A DNA stretch of 47,048 bases from Acutalibacter sp. 1XD8-33 (lineage in GTDB: Bacteria; Bacillota; Clostridia; Oscillospirales; Acutalibacteraceae). The stretch is from contig NZ_RAZF01000021.1 in NCBI RefSeq assembly GCF_003612555.1, positions 1 to 47,048 of the forward strand, written 5' to 3'. The notes under the pieces were generated by a model. That model was not told the DNA's origin and ran no database searches. It was given only the letters and a program-made list of their open reading frames with translations. A program made the position numbers and the translations under genes. Each line of letters opens with the position of its first letter. Positions within the stretch are counted from its first letter, which is position 1. Shown here in pieces: positions 1 through 8,481 of the stretch.

Positions 1-418
1 GATTTCAACCCTCTTAAATTTTAGATTCTCATAGGGCGGCTTTCCGCCCCTGAGTGGAAGTTAACTATATACTCACACTTGAGATCAGGCGGCCAGGGGC
101 GCCACAGGAATTTTCTGGGAATTAGCGCGGGCTTTTCGCGCCGATTTTTGCTTTTATTCAACTTTTGTTCAACTCCCCCTCCGTTTTCCACTTAAAAAGG
201 CCGATTTTATGTTAACAAACGGCAAATTCGACCCTATTCGCGCTTTTTCGCATCTCAATTCAACTTTTATTCAACTCATTTGGAAAGAGATTTCCGGACA
301 CCTTTTTGATCCTCCTTCACGCTGGGAAGAAAAGAGAGAGCCTGAAGCAGCTGCTCCAAGCTCTCCTTCTTCCGTTTTTAGCTTTCTCCCCGCCGTTCTT
401 TTGGCAGGTCCCGTTTCT
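1..418. other. Non-coding flank of the integrase gene, candidate attachment region
   Basis: No credible gene is seen. The stretch has a GC-rich hairpin (GGGCGG/CCGCCC, about 33-49) and a 20-base sequence beginning ATTCAACTTTT that occurs at 156-175 and again at 258-277 with one mismatch. Each copy contains two TTCAACT heptamers 11 bases apart. It lies directly downstream of the integrase stop, where arm-type sites or an att site are often found. The att assignment is inference; no duplicated core with a second end is visible. Confidence 0.4.
156..277. repeat. Direct repeat pair with TTCAACT heptamers
   Basis: The 20-base copies at 156-175 and 258-277 differ at one position (G versus A). Each is a doublet of TTCAACT, giving four heptamers. 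GC-rich text with CGCG and TTTTTCGC precedes each copy. The pattern resembles arm-type binding sites of tyrosine integrases; that role is inferred from position. Confidence 0.55.
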
Positions 419-1837
419 TTATTGCCCTTTTTCTCCGGATCCTGATTTTGCCCGGCTCATAATCTCCTCCATTCTGCCGCTGATGCGGTCCTCTGCCTGC
501 TTCATCAAGTGGCCATAAATATTCGTTGTCGTAGCCACGCTGGAATGTCCCAGCCGGTGGCTCACACTGATGCTGTCCACCCCACTGAACAAGAGCAGGC
601 TTGTCATGGTATGCCGGAAAGCATGGGGATTCAGATGGGGGAGGCCGTGCCGTTTTTCAAAGCGAGTTAGCCAATTGCCCAGCTGGGAGGGATTCATGGG
701 ACCCCCATGTTCTCCCGTGAACATATAGGGAGAGGCCTTCCACTTTTGTCCCTGGCAGCGGATTTCCTCCTCCTGCCATTTTTTATACTCTGCCAATAAG
801 TCGACCGTCTCTTCCGGCAGGCGCAGGGTCCGGATGGAATCCCTGGTTTTCGGCGGGCCCTCATAGAGCCCCCGGTCCGCCGCATAGTGCATGGCGCAGT
901 CGATCCTGATGGAACGCCGCTCCCAATCCACCTTCTCCCACTTCAGTCCCAATAGTTCCCCTCGCCTGCATCCTGAAGCCAGCAGAAGGTTTATAGCTGC
1001 CCGCCATTTGATGGGTTCTGCTTCCAGAGCGTTGAGAATGGCGCCCACCTGCTCTTCCTGGAAATAATTAGGCTCTGCGCTCTCATTCCGCCGGGGCGGC
1101 ACGGCCCTCCTGGCAGGGTTATACGGGATCAGAAGCTCCTTTTCCGCCTGGCCCAGTACTGTAGAAACCAACAGATGACAGTTCATCACTGTGCGGGAGC
1201 TGAGGGTCCGCTCTTTGCGCACAGGAGTAAACAGAGCGTTCACCGGCATGTCCAGCACTTCCGCGATACGCCGGGCCGTAGCGGGTTTTACCGGTTCTCC
1301 CGCCCGAAGTCGGGCCAAACTCACCCTGCCACCCCCTTTTGTGGGCAGATCCCCAAGAATCCCCCGCTCCTCGAGCGTTTTCCATAAGATAGGCTTTACC
1401 TCTTCCATTTCATTATCGTTTCGAGCCTCTGGAGAGGATAACGCCTGATAGAGCAGATTCAGGTGCTGGGGCTTGATCTCGCACAGCTTCATCGGGCCCA
1501 GTACGGGCAGTACCCTCTGCAGGCTTTGGCGGTAGTGGATTTCCGTCAGGTGCTTCATTCCCATTGTGGTTTTGCAAGAGAGCACATACTCTGCGTATTC
1601 CCCAAAGGTCTGTCGCCCGTCCCCAGCGCCTCCCTGGCGGCATCGCCGCTCGAACAGGACCGCCTGCTTTTCCGCCTCTTTCCGGGCCCGTTTTTCCCCC
1701 CATCCCTCAGGCACCCTCCAAGTGCAGGCATAGGGGGAAAGCTGCCTGCCGGTTTCCGGGTCTCGTCCGCGATAAACCCGTATGCTGTAAGAAATGATCT
1801 GCCCTTCCTTGTTTTTCCTCGCCTGTATGTTTGCCAT
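419..1837 (-). CDS. Tyrosine-type site-specific recombinase (phage/ICE integrase)
   Basis: A 472-residue integrase that would catalyse strand exchange between att sites of a mobile element. The catalytic set is visible: Arg in GCRRGE (about 291), HAFRH (about 405-409), LGH (about 431) and the nucleophile Tyr in NIYGH (about 441). The N-terminus (RVYRGRDPETGRQ) resembles the arm-binding domain of Tn916-type integrases. The core-binding domain carries an extra segment of about 60-70 residues (roughly 140-210) that reads like a Cro/XRE helix-turn-helix (RRIAEVLDMPVNALF). I chose the ATG at 1837; an in-frame GTG at 1903 is possible. No excisionase, relaxase or phage gene is beside it, so the element is either beyond the left edge or decayed. 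Confidence 0.9.
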   Translation of the reverse strand: MANIQARKNKEGQIISYSIRVYRGRDPETGRQLSPYACTWRVPEGWGEKRARKEAEKQAVLFERRCRQGGAGDGRQTFGEYAEYVLSCKTTMGMKHLTEIHYRQSLQRVLPVLGPMKLCEIKPQHLNLLYQALSSPEARNDNEMEEVKPILWKTLEERGILGDLPTKGGGRVSLARLRAGEPVKPATARRIAEVLDMPVNALFTPVRKERTLSSRTVMNCHLLVSTVLGQAEKELLIPYNPARRAVPPRRNESAEPNYFQEEQVGAILNALEAEPIKWRAAINLLLASGCRRGELLGLKWEKVDWERRSIRIDCAMHYAADRGLYEGPPKTRDSIRTLRLPEETVDLLAEYKKWQEEEIRCQGQKWKASPYMFTGEHGGPMNPSQLGNWLTRFEKRHGLPHLNPHAFRHTMTSLLLFSGVDSISVSHRLGHSSVATTTNIYGHLMKQAEDRISGRMEEIMSRAKSGSGEKGQ

Positions 1838-2182
1838 GCCATCCAACTTCCCTTCCCGCAGGCACTTGATGGACCGAGACACTTTCAGCCCACCACAGCC
1901 CACTTTTTAAAATTAATACAGGTATAGGATAACAGGCTGTTTCCATCGCTGTCAAAACGCGGAGAGACATCCTCCTCCGGCCGCGAACGCCCCAGCACCG
2001 CAAGTCTATCCCACGGCGGGGAGTATAAATAATAGTAAATTCATAGAAGAATCGCCAAAACTGGTTCTTAAGTTAAGCGGCTCTGCCGCCTGGTTCAGAA
2101 GAGCTAGGATACCTTTTTTGAGCTGCGCTAACTATAACTATAGACCGCAAAAATCTATTCAGATTCCGCATAATAACTAAAA
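1838..2182. other. Intergenic region upstream of the integrase gene
   Basis: No supported gene. It contains a short hairpin (GCGGC TCT GCCGC, about 2078-2090) and AT-rich text. No clear promoter or excisionase gene was found. It ends at the strong terminator hairpin at 2183. Confidence 0.4.
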
Positions 2183-2216
2183 GTAAAACCCGCAGGGAAA
2201 TCCCTGCGGGTTTTAC
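2183..2216. terminator. Perfect 16-bp hairpin terminator
   Basis: The arms GTAAAACCCGCAGGGA and TCCCTGCGGGTTTTAC (2183-2198 and 2201-2216) pair perfectly around a two-base loop, with A/T tracts on both sides. It lies just past the stop of the lipoprotein gene on the minus strand and could also work on the plus strand. Confidence 0.9.
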
Positions 2217-2231
2217 TGACTGATTAGGAAA

Positions 2232-3266
2232 TTACTGCTTTGGCTCACAATAATTGGCGGTTTCTAACACCTCTTCCGGCAGGTGGACATCCAGCAGAGA
2301 CATAACGGCCTGGTTCACGTTCACCCTTCCACTGGAGAAGGTATAAACAGGCAGTTCCCGCACCGGGCGGCCCGCCGCCAGCTGCACGGTCATATCCGCC
2401 GCTTTATTCCCGGCCTCGGCATAGTCCACGCTGATGCCGGCCAAAGCCCCTTGCCGTACCACGTCCTCTGTACAGGAATACCAGGGCTTATGCCCTTCCT
2501 GGGCAGCTTTCGCGGTATCCGCAGCCGCTGTGGATATCGTACTGTCTACTGGGGAGAATACCGCGTCCACACTTTTACAAAGTTCTGCCATCTGGGCGGC
2601 TGCTTCTCCGGAATTTGCGGCCTGTCCTTCGGAAACAGCAATGTTCCGTTCTTCGCAGACTTTTTTGAACGCCTGCACATAGGCCGTTCCAAAAGTACAG
2701 CCGGGATCGTAAAGCAGTCCTACAGAGGCAAGCTGGGGATTTACCTGTGCCGCCAGATCCAGCGCGGCTTGAGCCGTAACCAAATCCACCACACCGGTTA
2801 CATTTCCTTGAGGCTGCTCCAAGTTCTCCACACCCAATTCTCCCTGGGGATCATTTGCCAGAAGAAATACCACTTTTACCTGGGAACCTTCCGCCGCTTT
2901 TGCGGCCGCTTTCGCGGCGGGCGTAGAGATGGCTACAATAACGTCCACTTTATCTTTTACCATCTTCTGGCAGATTTCCGCCGCCTTATCTGAGTTTCCT
3001 CCCGCGTTCTGGTAGTTGATTTCCACCTTGCCGTCATCATAGCCCCACTCATCCAGCCGGTTGACAAAGGCCTCCCGGGCTTCATCCAGAGGGGCATACT
3101 CCATATATTGCACCAATCCGATATGATACGGGCCCGCAGCCTCATTTACAGGAGCATGGGAAGCCTCTGGCTCCGAGGGAGTCTCCTCTTCCTTCTGCTT
3201 GGAGCATCCGGCCAGGATGCCGGCAATCATCAGTAGCGCAAGCAGTGCGCAGGCAATTCTTTTCAC
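2232..3266 (-). CDS. ABC transporter substrate-binding lipoprotein (ABC_sub_bind / TrpX-like)
   Basis: A 344-residue secreted lipoprotein. Residues 1-20 form a signal peptide ending in a lipobox (LAGC), so the mature protein is anchored by its first Cys. The body has hallmarks of the ABC_sub_bind family: an opening IGLVQYMEYAPLDEAREAF, then VDVIVAISTPAAKAA and GNVTGVVDL. Members bind small ligands, tryptophan or other aromatic amino acids in some streptococcal cases; the ligand here cannot be read. The start is GTG with AAAAGGAG upstream. No matching permease or ATPase lies beside it. The upstream operon (DUF4340 stop at 3300) is a different transporter type, so this is an orphan binding protein locally. 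Confidence 0.85.
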   Translation of the reverse strand: MKRIACALLALLMIAGILAGCSKQKEEETPSEPEASHAPVNEAAGPYHIGLVQYMEYAPLDEAREAFVNRLDEWGYDDGKVEINYQNAGGNSDKAAEICQKMVKDKVDVIVAISTPAAKAAAKAAEGSQVKVVFLLANDPQGELGVENLEQPQGNVTGVVDLVTAQAALDLAAQVNPQLASVGLLYDPGCTFGTAYVQAFKKVCEERNIAVSEGQAANSGEAAAQMAELCKSVDAVFSPVDSTISTAAADTAKAAQEGHKPWYSCTEDVVRQGALAGISVDYAEAGNKAADMTVQLAAGRPVRELPVYTFSSGRVNVNQAVMSLLDVHLPEEVLETANYCEPKQ

Positions 3267-3299
3267 AGGCTCACTCCTTTTTTAATGCCTTTTGAGATG

Positions 3300-4754
3300 T
3301 CAAGGCACCAGCTCCACTATGGTTTTTACTTCGCTCCCTCGTACCTGGCCGTTGAACACGCCGTTGAGCAGGGCGGCATAACGATTTTGTCCCCCGCCGC
3401 TGATGGCATACAGCTCCAGCACATCCTTGCCCCCATCAAAATACTGATATTCCACCCGGAGCGCCGGAGTACCCTCATATTCGACTGCTTCCTGAGAAAA
3501 TACCGCCAGGCCGATCAGCTTCTGATAAAAAGGCTGGTAGGCCTCCTCATAGTTTACGGCATTTCCTTGGGAATCCACAACGGCGAGATCATACTTCTTT
3601 GAATCTTCTGTCGACTTCTCCTCATTGACAGTACGAGTCACGTTATATTCTTTCACCTGATCCCCATCCAAAGTAATGGTAAGTTTTTCCACATTCTGAA
3701 TATGGGGAATCCAGATATAACTCATCCGCAGGCCAGTGACATTTGTCTCCGCCCATTTGTTTACCAGGCCGTTTGCCACCCGATAGATAATATCCTTGTC
3801 GTCGGCGATCATATACCGATAGCCTTCGCTGTCCTTGGCGCTGACAGCCAGCTTATGCTCGCTGTCGTTCAGGTTAAAAGCAATCTGCGCGTCCGGTTCT
3901 GTCAGACCATACTTCTCCAGCTTTTCCTCCGTGATTTTCACATCGGCGATGCCGGTTGCGGTCAGACTTTTGAGGGTAGACATTAGCTCGTTAAAGGGTG
4001 TGTTTCCCGATTCCGCCACCACCGGCTGGGTCATCAAATACTCGCTGCTGGATTTAGAACTGTATTCAATCGTGATGGGATCCGGATACTGGGCACCGCT
4101 GAAGGTAATCTCATAGAGGATATCCTGCCCGGCGCTTTCAGAGGAACTGCCATCTTCGTCCACCTTGACCTCTGTGCGGTCGGCAACGGTGTAGACGGCA
4201 AGATTGAAATATTCGAACTTGCTACCGTAGAAATTCGCAGGCACTCCGGCTACAATATATACCGTGCCGTCTTTGAGTACATAACGGCCCGCGCTTTCTC
4301 CGGCCTCGTTGCCAAGCACCAGCTTGTCGCTGCCTCCATCTTTATAGTTGATGGTGACCGCGGCCCCCTGAGAGTCCAGACCAAAGGCGCCCAAATCCTC
4401 CTGGCCGCCCAGATTTTTAGAAGCGCTCAGGTTTAGAAGCGTCCGGGCGTTGGATGAGATCTGCGCGGTGTTGAGGTCAAAACCGCTGCAATCCTCCAGG
4501 GTAAAATCAATCGCTTCGGCGGTTTTCTCTGGGATAAGCGTGAACTCGTCCTCGCTGTTTTTTATCTTGATAGACTCTACATCCGCTTCGTCCGCTTCCA
4601 TTACCGCCTCTGTGGCCTCGCTGGAAGAAGAGAGAAGGGAAGAGCTCTCTTCGCCGGTATTCTCCTGGGGCATTTGCAACAGTACAAACGCCGCTCCCCC
4701 CAGAACCGCCAGCACAACAATCATGATAATAATGTTTCTTACGGTCTTTTTCAT
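3300..4754 (-). CDS. DUF4340 membrane-anchored protein of a Gld-type ABC system
   Basis: A 484-residue protein with one N-terminal transmembrane segment (about 8-26), a Ser/Glu-rich linker, then a large extracytoplasmic region of DUF4340 type (for example DSQGAAVTINYKDGG, LVLGNEAGESAGRYVL). DUF4340 proteins commonly follow GldG-like proteins in bacterial operons; their biochemical role is unknown. The gene starts 4 bases after the GldG-like stop and is the last of the four-gene ATPase-permease-GldG-DUF4340 operon. Family and context agree; function is not established. Confidence 0.8.
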   Translation of the reverse strand: MKKTVRNIIIMIVVLAVLGGAAFVLLQMPQENTGEESSSLLSSSSEATEAVMEADEADVESIKIKNSEDEFTLIPEKTAEAIDFTLEDCSGFDLNTAQISSNARTLLNLSASKNLGGQEDLGAFGLDSQGAAVTINYKDGGSDKLVLGNEAGESAGRYVLKDGTVYIVAGVPANFYGSKFEYFNLAVYTVADRTEVKVDEDGSSSESAGQDILYEITFSGAQYPDPITIEYSSKSSSEYLMTQPVVAESGNTPFNELMSTLKSLTATGIADVKITEEKLEKYGLTEPDAQIAFNLNDSEHKLAVSAKDSEGYRYMIADDKDIIYRVANGLVNKWAETNVTGLRMSYIWIPHIQNVEKLTITLDGDQVKEYNVTRTVNEEKSTEDSKKYDLAVVDSQGNAVNYEEAYQPFYQKLIGLAVFSQEAVEYEGTPALRVEYQYFDGGKDVLELYAISGGGQNRYAALLNGVFNGQVRGSEVKTIVELVP

Positions 4755-4758
4755 CTGC

Positions 4759-6414
4759 TTACAGATGCCTCCTCTTCAGGAAGATTACCAGACCGGCGGC
4801 CAGAATCACCAGCGGCAGGCCAATGGTAAACACGCCCAGGCCCAGCACCACAATAGTATTCTGGGTGGCCATCACATCCAGGGTGTTGGTCTGCACCTTC
4901 TCGGTATAAACGGTGACGGAGCTGCCATCCGTATTCGTAGAGAGCCTCAGCAGGTCGGAGATATACTGCCGGTTGCTGAAAGCCGTCTCCATGAAGGTGT
5001 CGGTAAACACCTGGGAAGAGCCAAAGACAATTACGCCCCGTTGATAGAACTTGTTGTCAAACTGGACCAGAGACGAGGACATGCTGGCCACCACCTGCTG
5101 GGAGGTGACCGGCTTCTCTATCTCCTCCTCGGCGGTATTCTCCGTAATGGTATAGGCGCTGCTGGCCGTAGTCCACAAAGCCTCCGCCCCAATCTCGCCG
5201 TTGCCGGAGAACAGGAGCTTGATGGGCACGCTGGCGGGAGATACCAGCCGGCTGTATGTGCCCTCTATAGCATCGTTGGCGGAGTCTACCAGCACATAGC
5301 TGGGATTGGCCAGGAGATACCGAGAATCGTCGCTTTCCGCCACAACCGAGCCGGTTTCCACCGCCACGCCCCACTCCTCCAGGAAGCTATTCAAATTTGG
5401 GAAGTTCCCTTGGTTGGGGTAGAAGGTTGCCAATATCATAACAGATTCCTGCCGCTCCTGGTCCGCCAACAGAGCGCGCAACTTTGCCAGCTCCTCCTCT
5501 GTATAGTCAGTGGTGGGGGTAGGGAGCATAAGAATCTGGGTGTCCGCGGGAATCTCCTCTGTGAGCAGGTCAATCTCCTCCACCTGGAAATTCTGGTCCT
5601 CCATCATCTTCAGGAAAGCCGCCATGTTAGTGGAGTTCAGCATTTCTCCGTGGCCAGTGGCAATGGTGAACACCGGGACCTTGTCCATGTTGGCAATTTC
5701 CAGGGCTCCGGCCAGGGCGCTATCCACCTTGGAGAACATATCAGTGCCGCCGGTAGTGGAATTCTGAGACAGGGAGAACATGTCGTCCACCGTGAGCACC
5801 TTATAGCGCTTGTCCGTCTTGACCATCACCCGGCCGGTAGCCAGATTTTCCTCCGCATAGCGGCTGATAAACTCTGGGTTCGTGTCCGGCTCAATAAACT
5901 CCACCTTGATATTCTGGTTAGCCTCAGCCAAACGCTCCGCCAGATTGGCCACCTGGCTATATTGCAGGCCATAGTTGGAGTAGATGGTATCGTTGCGGTA
6001 AGATTCTTCCGCGCCGATGAGATAGATAATCGTTTCCTGCTCTATGCTTTTGGCCACATCCGCCGCCTGCTCAGAGAGGGTGTTCATCTTCTGGGCGGTC
6101 AGGTCCACGTTCATAGAGGGAAAACGCTCTGACAGAATGGATACCAGCAGGTTCACCACCACTACAATGGCAATAAACACCACCGTCATCACGGTAGCCA
6201 TACCGCCCCGCTTGAATTTATTTCCCCGGAAGAAAGATCCCTTCCTTTTTTGGCCGGGCTGAGCCTTGGGCTCGGGCTTTCCCTCCAATTCCTCCTGGAG
6301 GACGGCCTCTTCCACCTCAGGCTCCTGCTCGGGGGCATTCCCCTGTTCCGTTCCAGCCCGGGCGTTTTCCTCTATGGTTTCCAGATTTTCCTGGTTCTGA
6401 TTTTTTTCATCCAT
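4759..6414 (-). CDS. GldG-like ABC transporter auxiliary protein
   Basis: A 551-residue protein. The N-terminal 60 residues are acidic and cytoplasmic, followed by a basic stretch (KRKGSFFRGNKFKRG). A first transmembrane helix lies near 72-92, then a long extracytoplasmic domain, and a second helix near the C-terminus ending in KRRHL. The domain matches the GldG/ABC_transp_aux type (VDLTAQKMNTLSEQ; FTIATGHGE). In gliding Bacteroidetes GldG partners GldA and GldF; Firmicute relatives are uncharacterised and do not imply gliding. It starts 13 bases after the permease stop. Confidence 0.85.
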   Translation of the reverse strand: MDEKNQNQENLETIEENARAGTEQGNAPEQEPEVEEAVLQEELEGKPEPKAQPGQKRKGSFFRGNKFKRGGMATVMTVVFIAIVVVVNLLVSILSERFPSMNVDLTAQKMNTLSEQAADVAKSIEQETIIYLIGAEESYRNDTIYSNYGLQYSQVANLAERLAEANQNIKVEFIEPDTNPEFISRYAEENLATGRVMVKTDKRYKVLTVDDMFSLSQNSTTGGTDMFSKVDSALAGALEIANMDKVPVFTIATGHGEMLNSTNMAAFLKMMEDQNFQVEEIDLLTEEIPADTQILMLPTPTTDYTEEELAKLRALLADQERQESVMILATFYPNQGNFPNLNSFLEEWGVAVETGSVVAESDDSRYLLANPSYVLVDSANDAIEGTYSRLVSPASVPIKLLFSGNGEIGAEALWTTASSAYTITENTAEEEIEKPVTSQQVVASMSSSLVQFDNKFYQRGVIVFGSSQVFTDTFMETAFSNRQYISDLLRLSTNTDGSSVTVYTEKVQTNTLDVMATQNTIVVLGLGVFTIGLPLVILAAGLVIFLKRRHL

Positions 6415-6427
6415 TTTTTTATCCTCC

Positions 6428-7135
6428 TTAACTCCAGCGGCGGCTCTCCACCCTGCGGGCGGTGAGGAAAATGAAGATGGCGATTACGCTTAGGAAGAAT
6501 ACCATGCTGGATACACTGAACAGTCCCTGGGTAAACATAGTATAACGGTTGCTGAAAGAAATCCAGCCCACCACCGTGGCGACTACCGCATTATTCATAG
6601 ATGAGGCCAGGGAATCGATATACATCAGAAACACCGAAACGGCAAAAGTACCGATGGCGGCGATAATCTGACTGATGGTCAGGCTGGAGATGAACACGCC
6701 GATAGAGATCATGGCCCCGCCGTACAGAAGAGTGCCAATATAGTTGCCCAGGATCTCCCCCCAGCTGGGGCTGGCGAAGAAACTCATGGCTACCGCAGGC
6801 AGCAGCCCAATAGTAGAAGCGATGAAGAACACAAAGAAGCACGCCAGAAATTTTCCGCCTACAATGGCAGTGACTCCCACGGGAGCGGTAAGCAGAACCT
6901 GATCGGTTTTGTTTTTCTGGTCATCGGTGAGGCTCCTCATGGTGATAATGGGAATCACCAGCATAGAGAAGCTAAACATGCTGCCATAGACGTACCGGGA
7001 GATATAGCTGGAGGATCCCTGGGCCATGACCATGAAGTAGAACAGGCCATAGAGAGCGGCTAAAGCCGCCACACAGACATAGCCGATGGGGGAGTTGAAA
7101 TAGGAGCGCAGCTCCCGCTTGAATATCGCGTTCAT
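6428..7135 (-). CDS. ABC transporter permease (GldF-like)
   Basis: A 235-residue integral membrane protein with about six hydrophobic helices and the ABC2-type permease opening NAIFKRELRSYFNSPIGYV. LTDDQKNKTDQVLLTAPV is typical of GldF/NosY-like permeases. It would form the membrane pore of the exporter driven by the ATPase encoded 2 bases upstream. Length is normal for the family. Substrate unknown. Confidence 0.88.
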   Translation of the reverse strand: MNAIFKRELRSYFNSPIGYVCVAALAALYGLFYFMVMAQGSSSYISRYVYGSMFSFSMLVIPIITMRSLTDDQKNKTDQVLLTAPVGVTAIVGGKFLACFFVFFIASTIGLLPAVAMSFFASPSWGEILGNYIGTLLYGGAMISIGVFISSLTISQIIAAIGTFAVSVFLMYIDSLASSMNNAVVATVVGWISFSNRYTMFTQGLFSVSSMVFFLSVIAIFIFLTARRVESRRWS

Positions 7136-7137
7136 TT

Positions 7138-8106
7138 TCAGTTTTCTCCTTTCTCGCTGTCCGTGCCGGAGGCGCTGTCCGTGCTGGTCAGCTGCAGGAA
7201 CAGGTCCTCCAGAGTAAGGTCGGTATTTTTCAGGGCCAGCACCGGCCAGCCTTTTCTGGCCATCAGGGCGAAGAGATCCCGGCGGATATCCGTATCCTGC
7301 TCAGACTCCACGCTGAAGTCAAAGGCGCCCGGCTCCTTCTCGCCCAGAGAATACACATCCGTCACATGATCCAGGGCCTCTATGGCGTGGAGAATCTCCC
7401 GCTCAGGCCCCTCGGCCCGCATGATGAGCCTATGGTCCTGAGAAAGGTCGTGGGCCAGGGTGTCCGTGGCGCCGTCGGCCACCAGCTTGCCATTGTTGAT
7501 AACGATGATCCGTTCACACACGGCCTGCACCTCCGGCAGAATATGAGAGCTGAGGATCACCGTGTGGTTACGGCCCAGGTTCTTGATCAAGGTGCGGATC
7601 TCGATGATCTGCTTGGGATCCAGGCCCACGGTGGGCTCGTCCAGAATCAGCACCGGCGGGTTGCCGATCAATGCCTGGGCAATGCCTACCCGCTGCTTGT
7701 AGCCCTTTGAGAGGTTGCCGATGAGGCGAGTGTACACGTCGCTGATCTTCACCAGCTGGCAGATTTCTTCCAGGTGCTGCTGCCGGGGCTGGGTGGCCTT
7801 TTTCAGCTCATACACAAAATTGAGATACTCTTTCACCGTCATGTCCAAATACAGAGGGGGCTGCTCCGGCAGATATCCAATCAGCTTTTTCACCTCGTTG
7901 GGGTCGTCCAGGGTGTTCTTGCCCGATACGGACACGCTGCCCTCTGTGGCGGACAAATATCCGGTGATAATGTTCATGGTGGTGGATTTTCCCGCGCCGT
8001 TCGGCCCGAGGAAGCCCACGATCGAGCCCTCTTCAATCGTGAAGCTCACATGGTCCACCGCCAGGTTCGCGCCGTAGCGCTTCGTCAGATTCCTGACCTC
8101 TACCAT
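7138..8106 (-). CDS. ABC transporter ATP-binding protein (GldA-like)
   Basis: A 322-residue ATPase. Walker A is GPNGAGKST, the signature is LSKGYKQRVG and Walker B is VLILDEPTVGLDP, followed by the switch histidine in ILSSHILPEV. The C-terminal 90 residues form the extra domain common in drug- and Gld-type ATPases. I chose the ATG at 8106, which has AGGAGG 10 bases upstream; an in-frame start at 8151 would add 15 unlikely residues. It is first in the four-gene operon, behind the promoter at 8142-8170. Confidence 0.92.
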   Translation of the reverse strand: MVEVRNLTKRYGANLAVDHVSFTIEEGSIVGFLGPNGAGKSTTMNIITGYLSATEGSVSVSGKNTLDDPNEVKKLIGYLPEQPPLYLDMTVKEYLNFVYELKKATQPRQQHLEEICQLVKISDVYTRLIGNLSKGYKQRVGIAQALIGNPPVLILDEPTVGLDPKQIIEIRTLIKNLGRNHTVILSSHILPEVQAVCERIIVINNGKLVADGATDTLAHDLSQDHRLIMRAEGPEREILHAIEALDHVTDVYSLGEKEPGAFDFSVESEQDTDIRRDLFALMARKGWPVLALKNTDLTLEDLFLQLTSTDSASGTDSEKGEN

Positions 8107-8141
8107 TTCCGTGATTCCTCCTGTTTTGTGAAACTTTCTAT

Positions 8142-8170
8142 AGTATGACAAAAAAAGCGCCTTTTGTCAA
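8142..8170 (-). promoter_or_regulatory. Promoter of the Gld-type ABC operon
   Basis: On the minus strand TTGACA (8170-8165) is followed after 17 bases by CATACT (8147-8142). The -35 is perfect and the -10 moderate. It lies about 35 bases upstream of the ATPase start. Confidence 0.6.
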
Positions 8171-8366
8171 GCCTGCCGCTGGGGATGGAAAGACCTTGAG
8201 GGCGTTGCCCTCAAACTCCCACCGCCTTTGAAAAGGCGGGCGAAACTTTTACATTGGTTAGTATTGACCGATCCAGCTGGTCTTAAGCTGGCGAGGGTGT
8301 GGGGCGCGGAGCCCCACGATCTTGCCGTAGTCGCGCCTTTTGCGACGGAGGCCAACCATTATTATT
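8171..8366. repeat. Structured intergenic repeat, copy 1 (short)
   Basis: It carries modules seen elsewhere in the window: GACCTTGAGGGCGTTG, the hairpin GCCTTTGAAAAGGC followed by GCGAAACTTTTAC, the hairpin TGGGGC-gcgga-GCCCCA, then GATCTTGCCGTAG and the tail CGGAGGCC (8346-8353). It sits between the divergent ABC operon and DUF1015. No gene is seen inside. Confidence 0.7.
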
Positions 8367-8421
8367 CATCCAAAGTATACCCCTTGATTGTGAATATTGC
8401 GTGAAATCCCGGTGATTCTTG

Positions 8422-8450
8422 TTGACGGGAGGGGCGATTGCGATTACAAT
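8422..8450 (+). promoter_or_regulatory. Promoter of the DUF1015 gene
   Basis: TTGACG (8422-8427), 17-base spacer, TACAAT (8445-8450). The start codon follows at 8482 behind GGAGG. Confidence 0.75.
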
Positions 8451-8481
8451 GAGAGAGGAAAAAAACAAAGGAGGAATCCCC

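Noticed and set aside
4450-6132. A 560-codon open frame on the plus strand
   Set aside because: It is the antisense shadow of the GldG-like gene; its translation is His/Gly/Val-rich with no domain, and the minus-strand gene has operon context and family motifs.
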